A stretch of 30,084 bases of DNA from Spirochaetota bacterium (GCA_029562045.1 JAKQWJ010000042.1:1-30084), one strand, 5' to 3'. Positions 15,297 through 23,382 are shown, counted from the first letter of the stretch. Notes: a model not told the origin generated them from the sequence alone. A program made the numbers and translations.

Positions 15297-16142
15297 ATGG
15301 CCCGATGCATCGTTCCTGCGGCGGAGGAAATCCTTGACCGGGAGTTCCCCGTATTGGACAGGGGTTTTGTCCGTCTCGTGGATTACATGGGAAGCGACGA
15401 GAGGATCGTCCAGTCCGCCCGGGTTTCCTACGGACAGGGAACCAGGAGTTACCGGGAAGACCGGGGACTCATCTTCTACCTCTGGCGGAACCGGCACACC
15501 TCGCCCTTCGAGCAGGTGGTCCTGACATTTCACGTCAAACTGCCCATCTTCGTGGCCCGTCAGTGGGTCAGGCACCGAACGGCCCGGCTCAACGAGGTCT
15601 CGGGCCGCTACAGCGTGATGAAGGACGAGTTCCATGTCCCCGCCCCGGAGGATCTGGCCGCCCAGAGCGCCGACAACAAGCAGGGCCGCCGGGAGGAGCC
15701 TCTGTCGCCGGAGGAGGCGGGCAGGATCCGGCAGGAGATGGAGGAGGTCCAGCGCCGGGCCTACGAGCACTACCAGGGCCTTCTGGACCGGGGCCTGGCC
15801 AGGGAGCTGGCCCGGATCAATCTTCCCCTGGGACTCTACACCGAATGGTACTGGCAGATCGATCTGCACAACCTGTTTCACTTCCTGGCCCTGCGGCTGG
15901 ACCCCCACGCCCAGAAGGAGATCCGGCTCTACGGGGAGGTCATGTTCGACATGGTCAGGAGGGTCTGCCCCCTGGCTTCGGAAGCCTTTGAGGAGTTCGG
16001 CCTCGGGGGGGTGAGCTTTTCCCGCCGGGAGTTTCGGGCCCTGCAGGCCATGCTGGCCGGGGGCGCTCCGGAGGAGGCGGGTCTTTCGGGGAAGGAACTG
16101 GAACGGTTTCGGGAGAAACTGAAAACCGGAAAACAGATGTGA
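15297..16142 (+). CDS. thyX: Flavin-dependent thymidylate synthase
   Basis: ThyX makes dTMP from dUMP with methylene-tetrahydrofolate, FAD and NADPH. The 281 residues contain the signature RHR-x7-S as RHRTARLNEVS (Arg92, His93, Arg94, Ser102), preceded by YLWRNRHTSPFEQ for FAD/substrate contacts. NLPLGLYTEWYWQIDLHNLFHFLALRLDPHAQKEIR near 180-215 is the strongly conserved C-terminal block. ATG 15297 matches family N-termini; the longer open frame from 15147 runs through the displaced gatB fragment and is not coding. There is no Shine-Dalgarno sequence. It stands alone, divergent from the M23 gene. Confidence 0.95.
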   Translation: MARCIVPAAEEILDREFPVLDRGFVRLVDYMGSDERIVQSARVSYGQGTRSYREDRGLIFYLWRNRHTSPFEQVVLTFHVKLPIFVARQWVRHRTARLNEVSGRYSVMKDEFHVPAPEDLAAQSADNKQGRREEPLSPEEAGRIRQEMEEVQRRAYEHYQGLLDRGLARELARINLPLGLYTEWYWQIDLHNLFHFLALRLDPHAQKEIRLYGEVMFDMVRRVCPLASEAFEEFGLGGVSFSRREFRALQAMLAGGAPEEAGLSGKELERFREKLKTGKQM

Positions 16143-16226
16143 ACCGGCCGCGCCGGGGATTCGGGATCCCGGCGGGTCTGGGGGAAGGCCGCCGCGATAC
16201 GGAACAGCCGGCGCGGCTTCGGCTTA

Positions 16227-16299
16227 TGGAGGATAGGGGATTCGAACCCCTGGCCTATAGATTGCGAACCTATCGCTCTACCAACTGAGCTAATCCCCC
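16227..16299 (-). tRNA. tRNA-Ala (anticodon CGC)
   Basis: Minus strand, 73 bases. It folds into a normal cloverleaf: acceptor GGGGGAT/ATCCTCC, D stem GCTC/GAGC, anticodon stem ATAGG/TCTAT with loop TTCGCAA (anticodon CGC, reads GCG), variable AGGCC, T stem AGGGG/CCCCT with TTCGAAT. The G3-U70 pair, the alanine identity element, is present, with A73 as discriminator. CCA is not encoded, so the organism needs a CCA-adding enzyme. Confidence 0.97.
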
Positions 16300-16312
16300 G
16301 GAGAACGGGGCC

Positions 16313-16341
16313 ACTATACCGGAAAACCGTCGGCGTGACAA
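16313..16341 (-). promoter_or_regulatory. tRNA-Ala promoter
   Basis: On the minus strand: TTGTCA (16336-16341, 5 of 6), 17 bases, TATAGT (16313-16318, 5 of 6), then 13 bases to the first base of the tRNA. Its -35 overlaps the -35 of the divergent thrH promoter. Confidence 0.7.
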
Positions 16342-16363
16342 GATGGAAAAATCGGTGTATGGT
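16335..16363 (+). promoter_or_regulatory. thrH promoter
   Basis: GTGACA at 16335-16340 (5 of 6), 17 bases, TATGGT at 16358-16363 (4 of 6); start near 16370, then GGAGAGG and the ATG at 16394. It shares its -35 region with the tRNA-Ala promoter on the other strand. Confidence 0.55.
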
Positions 16364-16393
16364 GGGGCCATCACGTTTGGAGAGGAAATATTC

Positions 16394-16993
16394 ATGAGAG
16401 TTGTCTGTCTCGATCTGGAAGGCGTTCTGGTGCCGGAAATCTGGATCTCCTTTTCGGAGGCCACGAAAATCGAAGAGCTTCGGCTCACCACCCGGGACGT
16501 TCCCGATTACGATGCGCTGATGAAGCGGCGCATCGGCATTCTGGAGAGACACAACCTGAAGCTGGCGGATATCCAGAGAGTCATCGAGGCCATGGAACCC
16601 CTGGAGGGGGCCCTGGATTTTCTGAACGTCCTCCGGGAAAAGACCCAGGTGATCCTGCTGTCGGACACCTTCGACCAGTTCGCCAAGCCCCTGATGAAAA
16701 AACTGGGCTGGCCCACTCTGTTCTGCAACACCCTGGTGGTGAACGACGCCGGGGCTGTGGCGGATTACCGGCTGCGCCAGAAGGACGGCAAGAAACATGC
16801 CGTGGAAGGTCTGAAGCGGATGGGTTTTTCCGTCACCGCCGCGGGGGACTCCTACAACGATGTCACCATGCTGCAGGCCGCGGACAGGGGTTTCTTTTTC
16901 CGGCCGCCGGAAACCATTCTGAAGGAATTCCCCCACATTCCGGTGGCCTACGATTTCGAAAAACTGCGGAAATACATCCTGAACGGGGGCTGA
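16394..16993 (+). CDS. thrH: ThrH-type phosphoserine phosphatase / homoserine phosphotransferase
   Basis: A 199-residue cytoplasmic HAD enzyme. ThrH proteins dephosphorylate phosphoserine and can pass the phosphate to homoserine, linking serine and threonine synthesis. The HAD motifs are visible: the aspartyl nucleophile in CLDLEGVLVPE (Asp7, Glu9; ThrH has Glu where most have Asp), the serine/threonine motif LLSDTFDQF, the Lys in RQKDGKK, and the metal motif AAGDSYNDVTML. Length matches ThrH (about 205) rather than SerB. The ATG at 16394 has GGAGAGG eight bases upstream; the longer frame from 16343 overlaps the promoter. Confidence 0.9.
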   Translation: MRVVCLDLEGVLVPEIWISFSEATKIEELRLTTRDVPDYDALMKRRIGILERHNLKLADIQRVIEAMEPLEGALDFLNVLREKTQVILLSDTFDQFAKPLMKKLGWPTLFCNTLVVNDAGAVADYRLRQKDGKKHAVEGLKRMGFSVTAAGDSYNDVTMLQAADRGFFFRPPETILKEFPHIPVAYDFEKLRKYILNGG

Positions 16994-16994
16994 T

Positions 16995-17015
16995 GCCGGG
17001 CCCTCGAAGCCCGGC
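16995..17015. terminator. Hairpin just after thrH
   Basis: GCCGGGC, seven-base loop, GCCCGGC, directly after the thrH stop and before the convergent gene ending at 17147. No T tract; the rest of this 150-base gap is GC-rich without recognisable features. Confidence 0.4.
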
Positions 17016-17146
17016 GCGCCGCCTGACGGGCCGCACGCGGCCGCCGAAGGAGGACGGGCACCGGTGAAGGCGGTCCGGGGGGAGGCCCTGGGGAGAGCGG
17101 CGCGCCGCCTGCCGGCAGGCCCCATCTCCCCGGCGGGCGCCGGGTT

Positions 17147-18091
17147 TCATTCGGGGATGACCACCTGGGCCTCCATGGTTTCCAGCTTGCGGTAGGCCCC
17201 CTCGTAGGTTTCCCCCTGGGTGTAATCGTAGATGTTGTCCTCCCGCAGGCTCCCGTCGGGGCTGCGGTACAGGATTATGGGGTTTTTCAGAAGGCCGTGG
17301 ATGGCGGAAAAATCCACCGACCGGGCCATCAGATAGCGGGCGAAGGGCAGCTCTTCCAGCGGGATGTTCGCCGCCTCGGGGGTGTAGAGATACCCGATCC
17401 CGTCCAGAAGCTGCTCGAAGGGGCCCTTGGAATAGTGAAAGACCCTGCTGGAAGGCATGCCCGGAACCAGGATCCCCGCCTCCTCCAGGGCGGACACCAT
17501 GTCGTCCACGATGAGTGTGAACTCCTCGTACGCCAGGGAGGTGCGGAAGATCATCACCGCGATGTCCTTTTCCCTGATTTTCATGTGCAGAAGGCCCGGG
17601 AGGTCGTAGTTCACCACATAGAGATCTCCCATCCTCTTGATGGTTTGCCCGTTGACGATGCCGAAGTCCTCCTGGGGGACCCAGAGCCGGAACAGATCCG
17701 AGGGGCTGAGGGAGAGGATCCGCAGGGCCTCGAAGGCGCCGACGATTTTCGCCTCCTCGAAGGGAACGCCGAAGCGGAGGGAGAAGGCCTCCCGCATGGC
17801 GGGGGTAAAGTACTTCTTGCCCAGGACGGCGAACTTGAGCTTCAGGGAGTAGTGCTCTTCGGTGATGTGATTCCGCATGATGAAGGTCCCCGGCAGATTG
17901 GCCAGGTAGACCAGGGAAATCCGTTTTTTGTAGTCCCGGTGCCGCTGAATGACCCGGAGCATGACGCTTTCCACCAGGACCCCGTTGCTTTCGGGCCTGA
18001 GATTGACGAAAATATCCTGCGTATCGGGATCGCTCCCCACCCCCGGGTAGGGGATGAGGACCGAGGGAAGGTCGTTTTTCCTATCCACCAT
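17147..18091 (-). CDS. Uncharacterised 314-residue protein downstream of pheST
   Basis: I do not recognise this family. The protein has no signal peptide or membrane helix, and its balanced composition and codon use are those of a real cytoplasmic gene. It starts MVDRKNDLPSVLIPYPGVGS and includes YLANLPGTFIMRNHITEEHY, a segment LYVVNYDLPGLLHMKIREKD, and IPLEELPFARYLMARSVDFS. It looks like a nucleotide- or substrate-binding cytoplasmic protein, but that is only impression. It follows pheT by 46 bases, in which its own promoter lies, with CATACT ending seven bases before the ATG and no Shine-Dalgarno sequence. It converges on thrH. Confidence 0.8.
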   Translation of the reverse strand: MVDRKNDLPSVLIPYPGVGSDPDTQDIFVNLRPESNGVLVESVMLRVIQRHRDYKKRISLVYLANLPGTFIMRNHITEEHYSLKLKFAVLGKKYFTPAMREAFSLRFGVPFEEAKIVGAFEALRILSLSPSDLFRLWVPQEDFGIVNGQTIKRMGDLYVVNYDLPGLLHMKIREKDIAVMIFRTSLAYEEFTLIVDDMVSALEEAGILVPGMPSSRVFHYSKGPFEQLLDGIGYLYTPEAANIPLEELPFARYLMARSVDFSAIHGLLKNPIILYRSPDGSLREDNIYDYTQGETYEGAYRKLETMEAQVVIPE

Positions 18092-18098
18092 AAATTAA

Positions 18099-18127
18099 AG
18101 TATGGTGAGACGGGGGAAAATTAACAA
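18099..18127 (-). promoter_or_regulatory. Promoter of the gene at 17147-18091, leaderless geometry
   Basis: On the minus strand: TTGTTA (18122-18127, 4 of 6), 17 bases, CATACT (18099-18104, 4 of 6), then seven bases to the ATG at 18091. It sits in the 46-base gap after pheT. Confidence 0.5.
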
Positions 18128-18137
18128 GACTTTTCCG

Positions 18138-19835
18138 TCATTCCGGAAGAAGATTCAGATCGATTTCCGCCGCCGTGCAGGGCATCTGGATGTTCCAGTT
18201 TTCCAGCACCGCCGGGTGCACCTCGCCGAATACACCCGCCTTCTTTCCCCGGACCCGGATCTCCGCCGCCCGTCCCGGGATGAACCGGGGGTCGTCGGAC
18301 TCCGTCAGGGAGTACTCCACCGAGAGGTTGCTCAGAAGGGCGGCGATCCGGGAGTTGATCCCGTTGAACCCCGCCTCGGTGGAGGCGGACAGGAAACCCA
18401 GGCTGTCGATGGTGGCGGTCCCGTAGTTTTCGGAAGGGTCCGGCCGGGCGATCTTCCCTATCTCGAAGATGTTGTGGGGATAGGCGGCGTTGCCCGACAC
18501 GCTCTCCGCCTGCATCAGGCTGGGCAGGATGGAGTTCCGGAGGTATTCGTAGTTTTCCGACATGGGGTTGGCGATGCGCACGATGTCCCCGCCGGCTCCC
18601 CGCATCCTCTCGACGAAGTCCCGCCGGGAACCCAGGTAGTTGAAGATCATCTCCTGGAAACCCAGCCCCACCATCAGGGAGAGAACCCGGCGGCTCAGGA
18701 GTTCGGCGTCGCCCAGGCGACCCACGGTGAAGTCCCGGGGGGTCACGGGGGTGAAGCTGTTCATCCCCCGTCCGATCATCAGGTCCTCGATGATGTCCAC
18801 CCCGTGCAGGAAGTCGTTCCGGTATTCCGGGGGGGCCACCCGGACACGGCCCTCCCGGACCTCCGCGGAGCAGCCCATCCTGGCCAGGCAGCGCAGGGCT
18901 TCCCGGGGGGAGAACTCCTCCCCCAGAAGCTTCTCCGCCGACCGGAGTTCCACCTCCTGGGGTTTCTGGAAGTAGAAGGGGGTGGTGATCTCCCGGCCGT
19001 AGGGGGTGTCGTAGGGGTACAGGATTTTCACCGGCAGGATGGTGAAGCCCAGGTCGGCGAAATCGCAGGCCACGATGGACCCGGCCAGGAGGAGGGGATG
19101 GATCTCGGTTCCGGTGAGTTCGATGAAAAGCTCCGTGTCCCCCACCTCGACGGCGCCGATCCTGTCGCTGTTGATAACCGGCGGATAGCTCAGGACGTCG
19201 CCCTCGGCGTCCCGGAGAAAGGGGAACCGGGGGAACCCTTCGGTGATGTGGCCGAACTCGATTCCCTTGGGGTGCTCCCGATGGATTTCCCGGAGGCTCA
19301 TCTCCCGGTCGCCGTCCAGGGGCTTGAACCGGGTGGTGTCCGGGTCCACCGCGTCGTAGCGCACGGGGTAGGTGATGAGGCCGGAGCGGTAGACCCCCAT
19401 GGCGATGGCCCGCCGGCGGCGGCCGTAGGTCCAGCAGAGCTTCTCCTGGGACTGGATGATATCCCGGAGGGTCAGGTCGTCCAGAGGAGGGCCCTGCACC
19501 GCGAAGGCGCAGATGTAGGGGCGGATCTCCCGCAGGCCGGGGTCCACCGTCAGGGTTCTGCCTCCATGGTCCCGGGCCTCCCCGGGTCGGGAGAAGAAGG
19601 GGTATTCCGGTATGCCGTTCCCGGAGTAGATTTTCAGCTGCCGGGCCAGGCCGGCGGCGGACCAGAGGTCGGGACGGTTCGTGTCGTTGAGCTCCAGCTT
19701 CAGTATCCCCTCCTGGGAGTCCACCTCGTCCAGTTCGCCCTTGGCGGCGGTGAGAATTTCCTCCAGTTCCGGGTGGGTGAAGCGGCGGCCTATCAGAGAG
19801 AAGAACCGTTCTTCGTGCACTTCGATCTTGGGCAT
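18138..19835 (-). CDS. pheT: Phenylalanyl-tRNA synthetase beta subunit, archaeal/spirochaetal type
   Basis: The beta subunit of the PheRS heterotetramer, carrying the editing domain and tRNA-binding parts. At 565 residues it is the short archaeal/eukaryotic form; the usual bacterial form is about 800 with an N-terminal OB domain, absent here. It starts MPKIEVHEERFFSLIGRRFT and has LKLELNDTNRPDLWSAAGLARQL, the B3/4 editing region (VEVGDTELFIELTGTE), a B5 domain with IEDLMIGRG, and the catalytic-like fold ending with FGEVHPAVLENWNIQMPC. It begins one base after the pheS stop, with GGAG inside the end of pheS. Spirochaetes are known for this archaeal-type enzyme. Confidence 0.95.
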   Translation of the reverse strand: MPKIEVHEERFFSLIGRRFTHPELEEILTAAKGELDEVDSQEGILKLELNDTNRPDLWSAAGLARQLKIYSGNGIPEYPFFSRPGEARDHGGRTLTVDPGLREIRPYICAFAVQGPPLDDLTLRDIIQSQEKLCWTYGRRRRAIAMGVYRSGLITYPVRYDAVDPDTTRFKPLDGDREMSLREIHREHPKGIEFGHITEGFPRFPFLRDAEGDVLSYPPVINSDRIGAVEVGDTELFIELTGTEIHPLLLAGSIVACDFADLGFTILPVKILYPYDTPYGREITTPFYFQKPQEVELRSAEKLLGEEFSPREALRCLARMGCSAEVREGRVRVAPPEYRNDFLHGVDIIEDLMIGRGMNSFTPVTPRDFTVGRLGDAELLSRRVLSLMVGLGFQEMIFNYLGSRRDFVERMRGAGGDIVRIANPMSENYEYLRNSILPSLMQAESVSGNAAYPHNIFEIGKIARPDPSENYGTATIDSLGFLSASTEAGFNGINSRIAALLSNLSVEYSLTESDDPRFIPGRAAEIRVRGKKAGVFGEVHPAVLENWNIQMPCTAAEIDLNLLPE

Positions 19836-19836
19836 G

Positions 19837-21387
19837 CTATTTTCTCCTTCGCTGGCGTACGCTTTCGATGTTGGTCGAAAAAAGTTCCCGCAGGTCGTTC
19901 AGCCCCAGGTTCATCAGCGCCATCCGGTCTATGCCGATGCCCCAGGCAAGGACCGGGTGATGGATGCCCAGGGGCTCGGTCACCTCGGGCCGGAATATCC
20001 CGGACCCTCCCAGCTCGAACCAGCCCAGGACGGGGTGCTTGATATGCACCTCCACCGACGGCTCGGTGAAGGGGAAGTAGCCGGGAACGTACTTGACCTC
20101 CGTGGCCCCCGCCACCTCTTCGGCGAACATCTTCAGAAAGCCCAGGTGGGTTTTCAGGTTGACCCCGTCGCCTATGACGATGCCTTCGGTCTGGTAGAAG
20201 TCCGACAGGTGGGTGGCGTCCACCTGGTCATAGCGGAAGCAGCGGACGATGCCGAAGTACTTGCCCGGGACCTTGGCCCTGGGAAGCTGCTTCGCCGACA
20301 GTACCGTTCCCTGGCTGCGCAGGATGAGCCGCCGGGTGAATTCCCGGTCGAATGAGTATTCCCAGCCCCGGCTGCCGGTGGTCCAGCCGTTCTCGTGGGC
20401 CGCCGCCACCTGGTCCAGGTAGGGCTGTTCGATTTCCCGGGCGTGGGTGGGGGTTTCCAGATAGTATACATCGTGGATGTCCCGGGCGGAATGGAACTGG
20501 GGCATGAAGAGGGCGTCGGAGTTCCAGAACTCCGTTTCCACCAGCGGGCCGTCGAACTCCTCGAAGCCCAGAGAAACCAGTTTGTCCTTGACGGAACGCA
20601 GAAAATCGCAGTAGGCGTTGGTCCTGCCCATGGGTATCCGGCTGGTGGGGGAGAAGATGTTGTACCTTCGGAAACCGGCGTTTTTCCAGCTCCCCGTGGC
20701 CAGCATCTCCTGGGTAAGCTCCCCGATCTCGTCGCCTGAAATTCCTGCCGCCACCAGGGCTTCCCGGACCTCCGCCGCGGCGGGCAGAAGGACATAAGAG
20801 ACCTCCTCCCTCTCCAGGGTCCGGAAGGGCGAGGAGGCGGCCCCCCGCTTTTTGCTCATCCCCGCGACGATTTCCCTCTCCTCCGCCGAGAGGTCCGATT
20901 CCGCAAGGGCGCCTGACCGGGCCCGCTCCAGGAGACGGCGGGTCAGGACCATGGAGTGGGGCTTCCCGTCCGAGGCCGGAACGGCCCTTTTGTCCCGGCC
21001 CATGGACAGGATGCCTTCCTTCGAAAGGGCTCCGAAGGCGGAGCCCACGTCCTTGTTTTCCAGCCCCAGGGAGGAGGATATCTCCGGCAGGGTCAAGGGG
21101 CCCCTCTCCCGGAGGAGGTCGAGAATTCGCTCCTCCGGAGAGCCCTTTTCGGCGTACTCCAGCCCCAGTTCGGTGAGCTCGTAAAAAACCCGCTGGACCC
21201 GGGACTTCTCCGCCGCCAGGTTTTTGGCCAGAAGCCAGCTGGCCGCCTGGTTGCTCTGCCCGGTTTTGAAACCCAGGTCGGCGGCGAGCCGGGGGGCGTC
21301 GAAGACATCTCCGGGCTTGTAGGCCCGCAGAAGGCGGGCTTCCAGGGGGTGCAGGCCCGCGGCGGCCTGTCTGGCGTTGTCGTTCAT
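19837..21387 (-). CDS. pheS: Phenylalanyl-tRNA synthetase alpha subunit, archaeal/spirochaetal type
   Basis: The catalytic subunit that charges tRNA-Phe. The 516 residues begin with winged-helix-like N-terminal domains (about 10-180, including LPEISSSLGLENKDVGSAFGAL) in place of the coiled coil of ordinary bacterial PheS. The class II core follows: motif 2 around FGIVRCFRYDQVDATHLSDFYQ, the phenylalanine pocket YFPFTEPSVEVHI and FELGGSGIFRPEV, and motif 3 in AWGIGIDRMALM. The start MNDNARQ at 21387 has AGGAG nine bases upstream; the longer frame to 21537 crosses the promoter. A pheS promoter is visible at 21473-21501. Confidence 0.96.
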   Translation of the reverse strand: MNDNARQAAAGLHPLEARLLRAYKPGDVFDAPRLAADLGFKTGQSNQAASWLLAKNLAAEKSRVQRVFYELTELGLEYAEKGSPEERILDLLRERGPLTLPEISSSLGLENKDVGSAFGALSKEGILSMGRDKRAVPASDGKPHSMVLTRRLLERARSGALAESDLSAEEREIVAGMSKKRGAASSPFRTLEREEVSYVLLPAAAEVREALVAAGISGDEIGELTQEMLATGSWKNAGFRRYNIFSPTSRIPMGRTNAYCDFLRSVKDKLVSLGFEEFDGPLVETEFWNSDALFMPQFHSARDIHDVYYLETPTHAREIEQPYLDQVAAAHENGWTTGSRGWEYSFDREFTRRLILRSQGTVLSAKQLPRAKVPGKYFGIVRCFRYDQVDATHLSDFYQTEGIVIGDGVNLKTHLGFLKMFAEEVAGATEVKYVPGYFPFTEPSVEVHIKHPVLGWFELGGSGIFRPEVTEPLGIHHPVLAWGIGIDRMALMNLGLNDLRELFSTNIESVRQRRRK

Positions 21388-21472
21388 GTCGAATATCTCC
21401 TCGCGGAAACCGTTGATCCCCCCGGGAAAACGGGGACGATCATGGCTTGTCGGAACAGTCCGTGTAATCCGC

Positions 21473-21501
21473 ATAGTAGCGGGGAACGGAGTTTTGCTCA
21501 A
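21473..21501 (-). promoter_or_regulatory. pheST promoter
   Basis: On the minus strand: TTGAGC (21496-21501, 4 of 6), 17 bases, TACTAT (21473-21478, 4 of 6). Start near 21466, leaving a leader of about 80 bases with a Shine-Dalgarno. I see no T-box or leader peptide in it. Confidence 0.5.
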
Positions 21502-21524
21502 GGCGGGACGGGCCGGGGCTTTGC

Positions 21525-21553
21525 TTGACGGCCTCAAAGGAAATGTTTAGCTT
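21525..21553 (+). promoter_or_regulatory. Promoter of the divergent-PAP2 gene, leaderless geometry
   Basis: TTGACG at 21525-21530 (5 of 6), 17 bases, TAGCTT at 21548-21553 (3 of 6; TTTAGC with a 16-base spacer is an alternative), then six bases to the ATG at 21560. No Shine-Dalgarno is present. Confidence 0.45.
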
Positions 21554-21559
21554 GGATCC

Positions 21560-21997
21560 ATGCACAAGGTCCCCGCAGCTCTCGCGACGGCCCTGGCGGT
21601 GCAGATTCTCTGCCAGGCCTTCAAGGTGCTCCTGTACTCCCTCCGGGAGAGGAGGTTCGCGCCGGAATACTTCGTCTCCGCCGGAGGCTTTCCCAGCGCC
21701 CATTCCGCCTTCGTGACGGCCCTGTCCGTCTCCGTGGGGCTGCGGAGCGGCTTCGGTTCGGATCTCTTCGCCGTGGCCTTCGTTTTTTCCGTCATCGTCA
21801 TCTATGACGCCTACCGTCTCCGGGGGGAGGTGGAGAAGCAGGCCCGGCTGCTGAACCGCCTGACGGAGCGGCTCCACCCCGGGGAGCATCCCCGGCTTTC
21901 GGAGATGGTGGGCCACACCCTGCCGGAGATCCTGGCGGGGGTCGCCACGGGGGCGGGTCTGGGCGTCCTGGTCTCCCGGTTTCTCTTCCCGGTCTGA
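21560..21997 (+). CDS. Divergent PAP2 family membrane protein (DUF212/YuiD-like)
   Basis: A 145-residue membrane protein with three or four hydrophobic helices. The family markers are SAGGFPSAHSAFVTALSVSVGL (about 35-56), which resembles the PAP2 phosphatase PSxHS motif, and IVIYDAYRLRGEVEKQARLLN, the YDA-xx-xR-xx-G segment, followed by RLSEMVGHTLPEILAGVATGA. Members are thought to be lipid phosphatase-like, with acid phosphatase/vanadium haloperoxidase ancestry, but their substrate is unknown. The start follows a promoter by six bases, so the mRNA may be leaderless. The end converges on the secreted hypothetical protein, with a hairpin between. Confidence 0.88.
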   Translation: MHKVPAALATALAVQILCQAFKVLLYSLRERRFAPEYFVSAGGFPSAHSAFVTALSVSVGLRSGFGSDLFAVAFVFSVIVIYDAYRLRGEVEKQARLLNRLTERLHPGEHPRLSEMVGHTLPEILAGVATGAGLGVLVSRFLFPV

Positions 21998-22003
21998 GGG
22001 GCG

Positions 22004-22020
22004 GGGAGCCGCGGGCTCCC
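22004..22020. terminator. Perfect hairpin between convergent genes
   Basis: GGGAGCC-GCG-GGCTCCC right after the divergent-PAP2 stop, seven base pairs and a three-base loop, no T tract on either strand. Possibly a bidirectional terminator or 3' end stabiliser. Confidence 0.4.
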
Positions 22021-22056
22021 GCCTTCCGGTCCGGCCCGACGGGCATGGCGGGGTCC

Positions 22057-22713
22057 CTAAAAAGCCTCGTAGGGGACGACCTCGTCGATCCTCAGATTGA
22101 CGGAGCACCGGGCCCGGTAGAGGCCGCTGTCGATGACGATCCTGGGGGCGGAATCCAGGGAGGCGGTCCCGCGTATCAACCTGGGCTTGTTTCCGATCCG
22201 GGTCCGGGCGTGTTCCCGCACCGCGTTTTTGACGGCGTTCACGATGGCGGTCTTCTTCTCCTCCGGCCCCTGGAAATAGGACGCCTCTCCCGTCCCTCCG
22301 GCGGCCCGAAAGACATTGCTCCGCATCCCCCGGTACCAGGACTCCTGAAAATCCAGCAGTCCGTAACGGAGCCGGACGAAGAACCGGGACCCTTCCCGAT
22401 GGGTCTGGTAAACGAAAAGATTGGGATCTCCGGCGGGAATCTCATGGAGCAGTTCCAGCTCGAACTCCTCCTCCACCTTCCGGGCCCGGTCCGAGGGGGT
22501 GTAGGAGAAGGAGAAACCGTAGATCATGCCGGAAAAAACGAAGCGTCCCTCATCCAGGATCCGGCCCACGGCGGTTTCCCGGGACACGGTCCTTTCCCCC
22601 TGGGGAACCAGAGGCTCCAGTTCGGCCCAGAACTCCTCGTTCAGGATGGTTTGCGCCCCGGCGGGGCTGAGGAAGGCGGCCAGAAGGAGGAGGAAAAGTC
22701 CCGGGGCCCTCAT
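22057..22713 (-). CDS. Exported hypothetical protein (218 aa)
   Basis: I do not recognise the family. It has a clear N-terminal signal peptide, MRAPGLFLLLLAAFLSPAGA, with probable cleavage before Gln21, so it should be periplasmic or surface exposed; no lipobox cysteine is present. The mature part has alternating hydrophobic strands (FVFSGMIYGFSFSYTP, FFVRLRYGLLDF) and a C-terminal segment RIVIDSGLYRARCSVNLRIDE, suggesting a beta-rich fold. A block around 125-165 mentions alanine-rich helix AIVNAVKNAVREHARTR. It starts 15 bases after the rhomboid gene and is probably cotranscribed with it; the ribosome site is poor (AAGG very close to the ATG). Confidence 0.75.
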   Translation of the reverse strand: MRAPGLFLLLLAAFLSPAGAQTILNEEFWAELEPLVPQGERTVSRETAVGRILDEGRFVFSGMIYGFSFSYTPSDRARKVEEEFELELLHEIPAGDPNLFVYQTHREGSRFFVRLRYGLLDFQESWYRGMRSNVFRAAGGTGEASYFQGPEEKKTAIVNAVKNAVREHARTRIGNKPRLIRGTASLDSAPRIVIDSGLYRARCSVNLRIDEVVPYEAF

Positions 22714-22728
22714 GCCTTCATTGTCGGT

Positions 22729-23376
22729 TCACCGGCGGCGCCGGTGGAGAAAAATCGCCAGGGGGTTTATCTGGAGCCGGATGAGAAAGTAGGCATAGGC
22801 CGCCCCGAGGCCCGCCAGATGGGTGAGGTGCGCCACGTTGCCCCCCCGTCCCGCCACCTGATTGAAGATTTCGATTCCCGCGTAGATGGTGACCAGAAGG
22901 GGCGCCCGGACCGGAATGATCCCCATCACGTAGATGACCGCCGTGGGAAAGTAGACCGCGAAGGCCAGAAGAACCGCATAAACCGCCCCGGAAGCGCCCA
23001 GGAGAACCACCAGGTAGGCTCCGGAAAACCAGTAGGCGGCGAAGGAGAAGACCCCCGCCGCAAAGCCGCAGACAAGGTAGAACAGCAGAAACTCCCGGCT
23101 TCCCATCCGCCTTTCGATCTGGGTCCCGAAAAAGTACAGGCCCAGCATGTTGAAGAACAGGTGGGACAGGTCCGCGTGGATGAACATGTAGCTGAAAAGC
23201 TGCCATAGAGCCCCGTCCCGGGCGACCCGGGCGGGGATCATGGCGAAGGTGTAGATGACCCGCGCCGGCGCCAGGGTGCGCAGAAGGAAGAACCCTCCGT
23301 TGACGGCGATGAGGATGAGGGCGGCGTTGAAATACTCGTACCGGAACTGGCGCCGGAGGAGGGAGTTTCCCGTCAT
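22729..23376 (-). CDS. Rhomboid-family intramembrane serine protease
   Basis: A 215-residue membrane protein with six or more helices. Rhomboids cut transmembrane helices of other proteins within the membrane. The catalytic dyad is present: Ser129 in GASG and His186 in THLAGLGAA, with the conserved HLFFNM (His72, Asn76) forming the oxyanion side and the GxxxExxxG-like segment YFFGTQIERRMGS. The substrate is unknown. The ATG at 23376 lies six bases after TACCTT of a good promoter and has no Shine-Dalgarno. It is back to back with rlmE and precedes the exported hypothetical protein, which might be a partner or substrate; that is only inference. Confidence 0.9.
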   Translation of the reverse strand: MTGNSLLRRQFRYEYFNAALILIAVNGGFFLLRTLAPARVIYTFAMIPARVARDGALWQLFSYMFIHADLSHLFFNMLGLYFFGTQIERRMGSREFLLFYLVCGFAAGVFSFAAYWFSGAYLVVLLGASGAVYAVLLAFAVYFPTAVIYVMGIIPVRAPLLVTIYAGIEIFNQVAGRGGNVAHLTHLAGLGAAYAYFLIRLQINPLAIFLHRRRR

Positions 23377-23382
23377 GCCTAC

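Noticed and set aside
21388..21466. T-box or phenylalanine leader peptide controlling pheST.
   Set aside because: The roughly 80-base leader is too short for a T-box, and I find no Phe-rich ORF or terminator in it.
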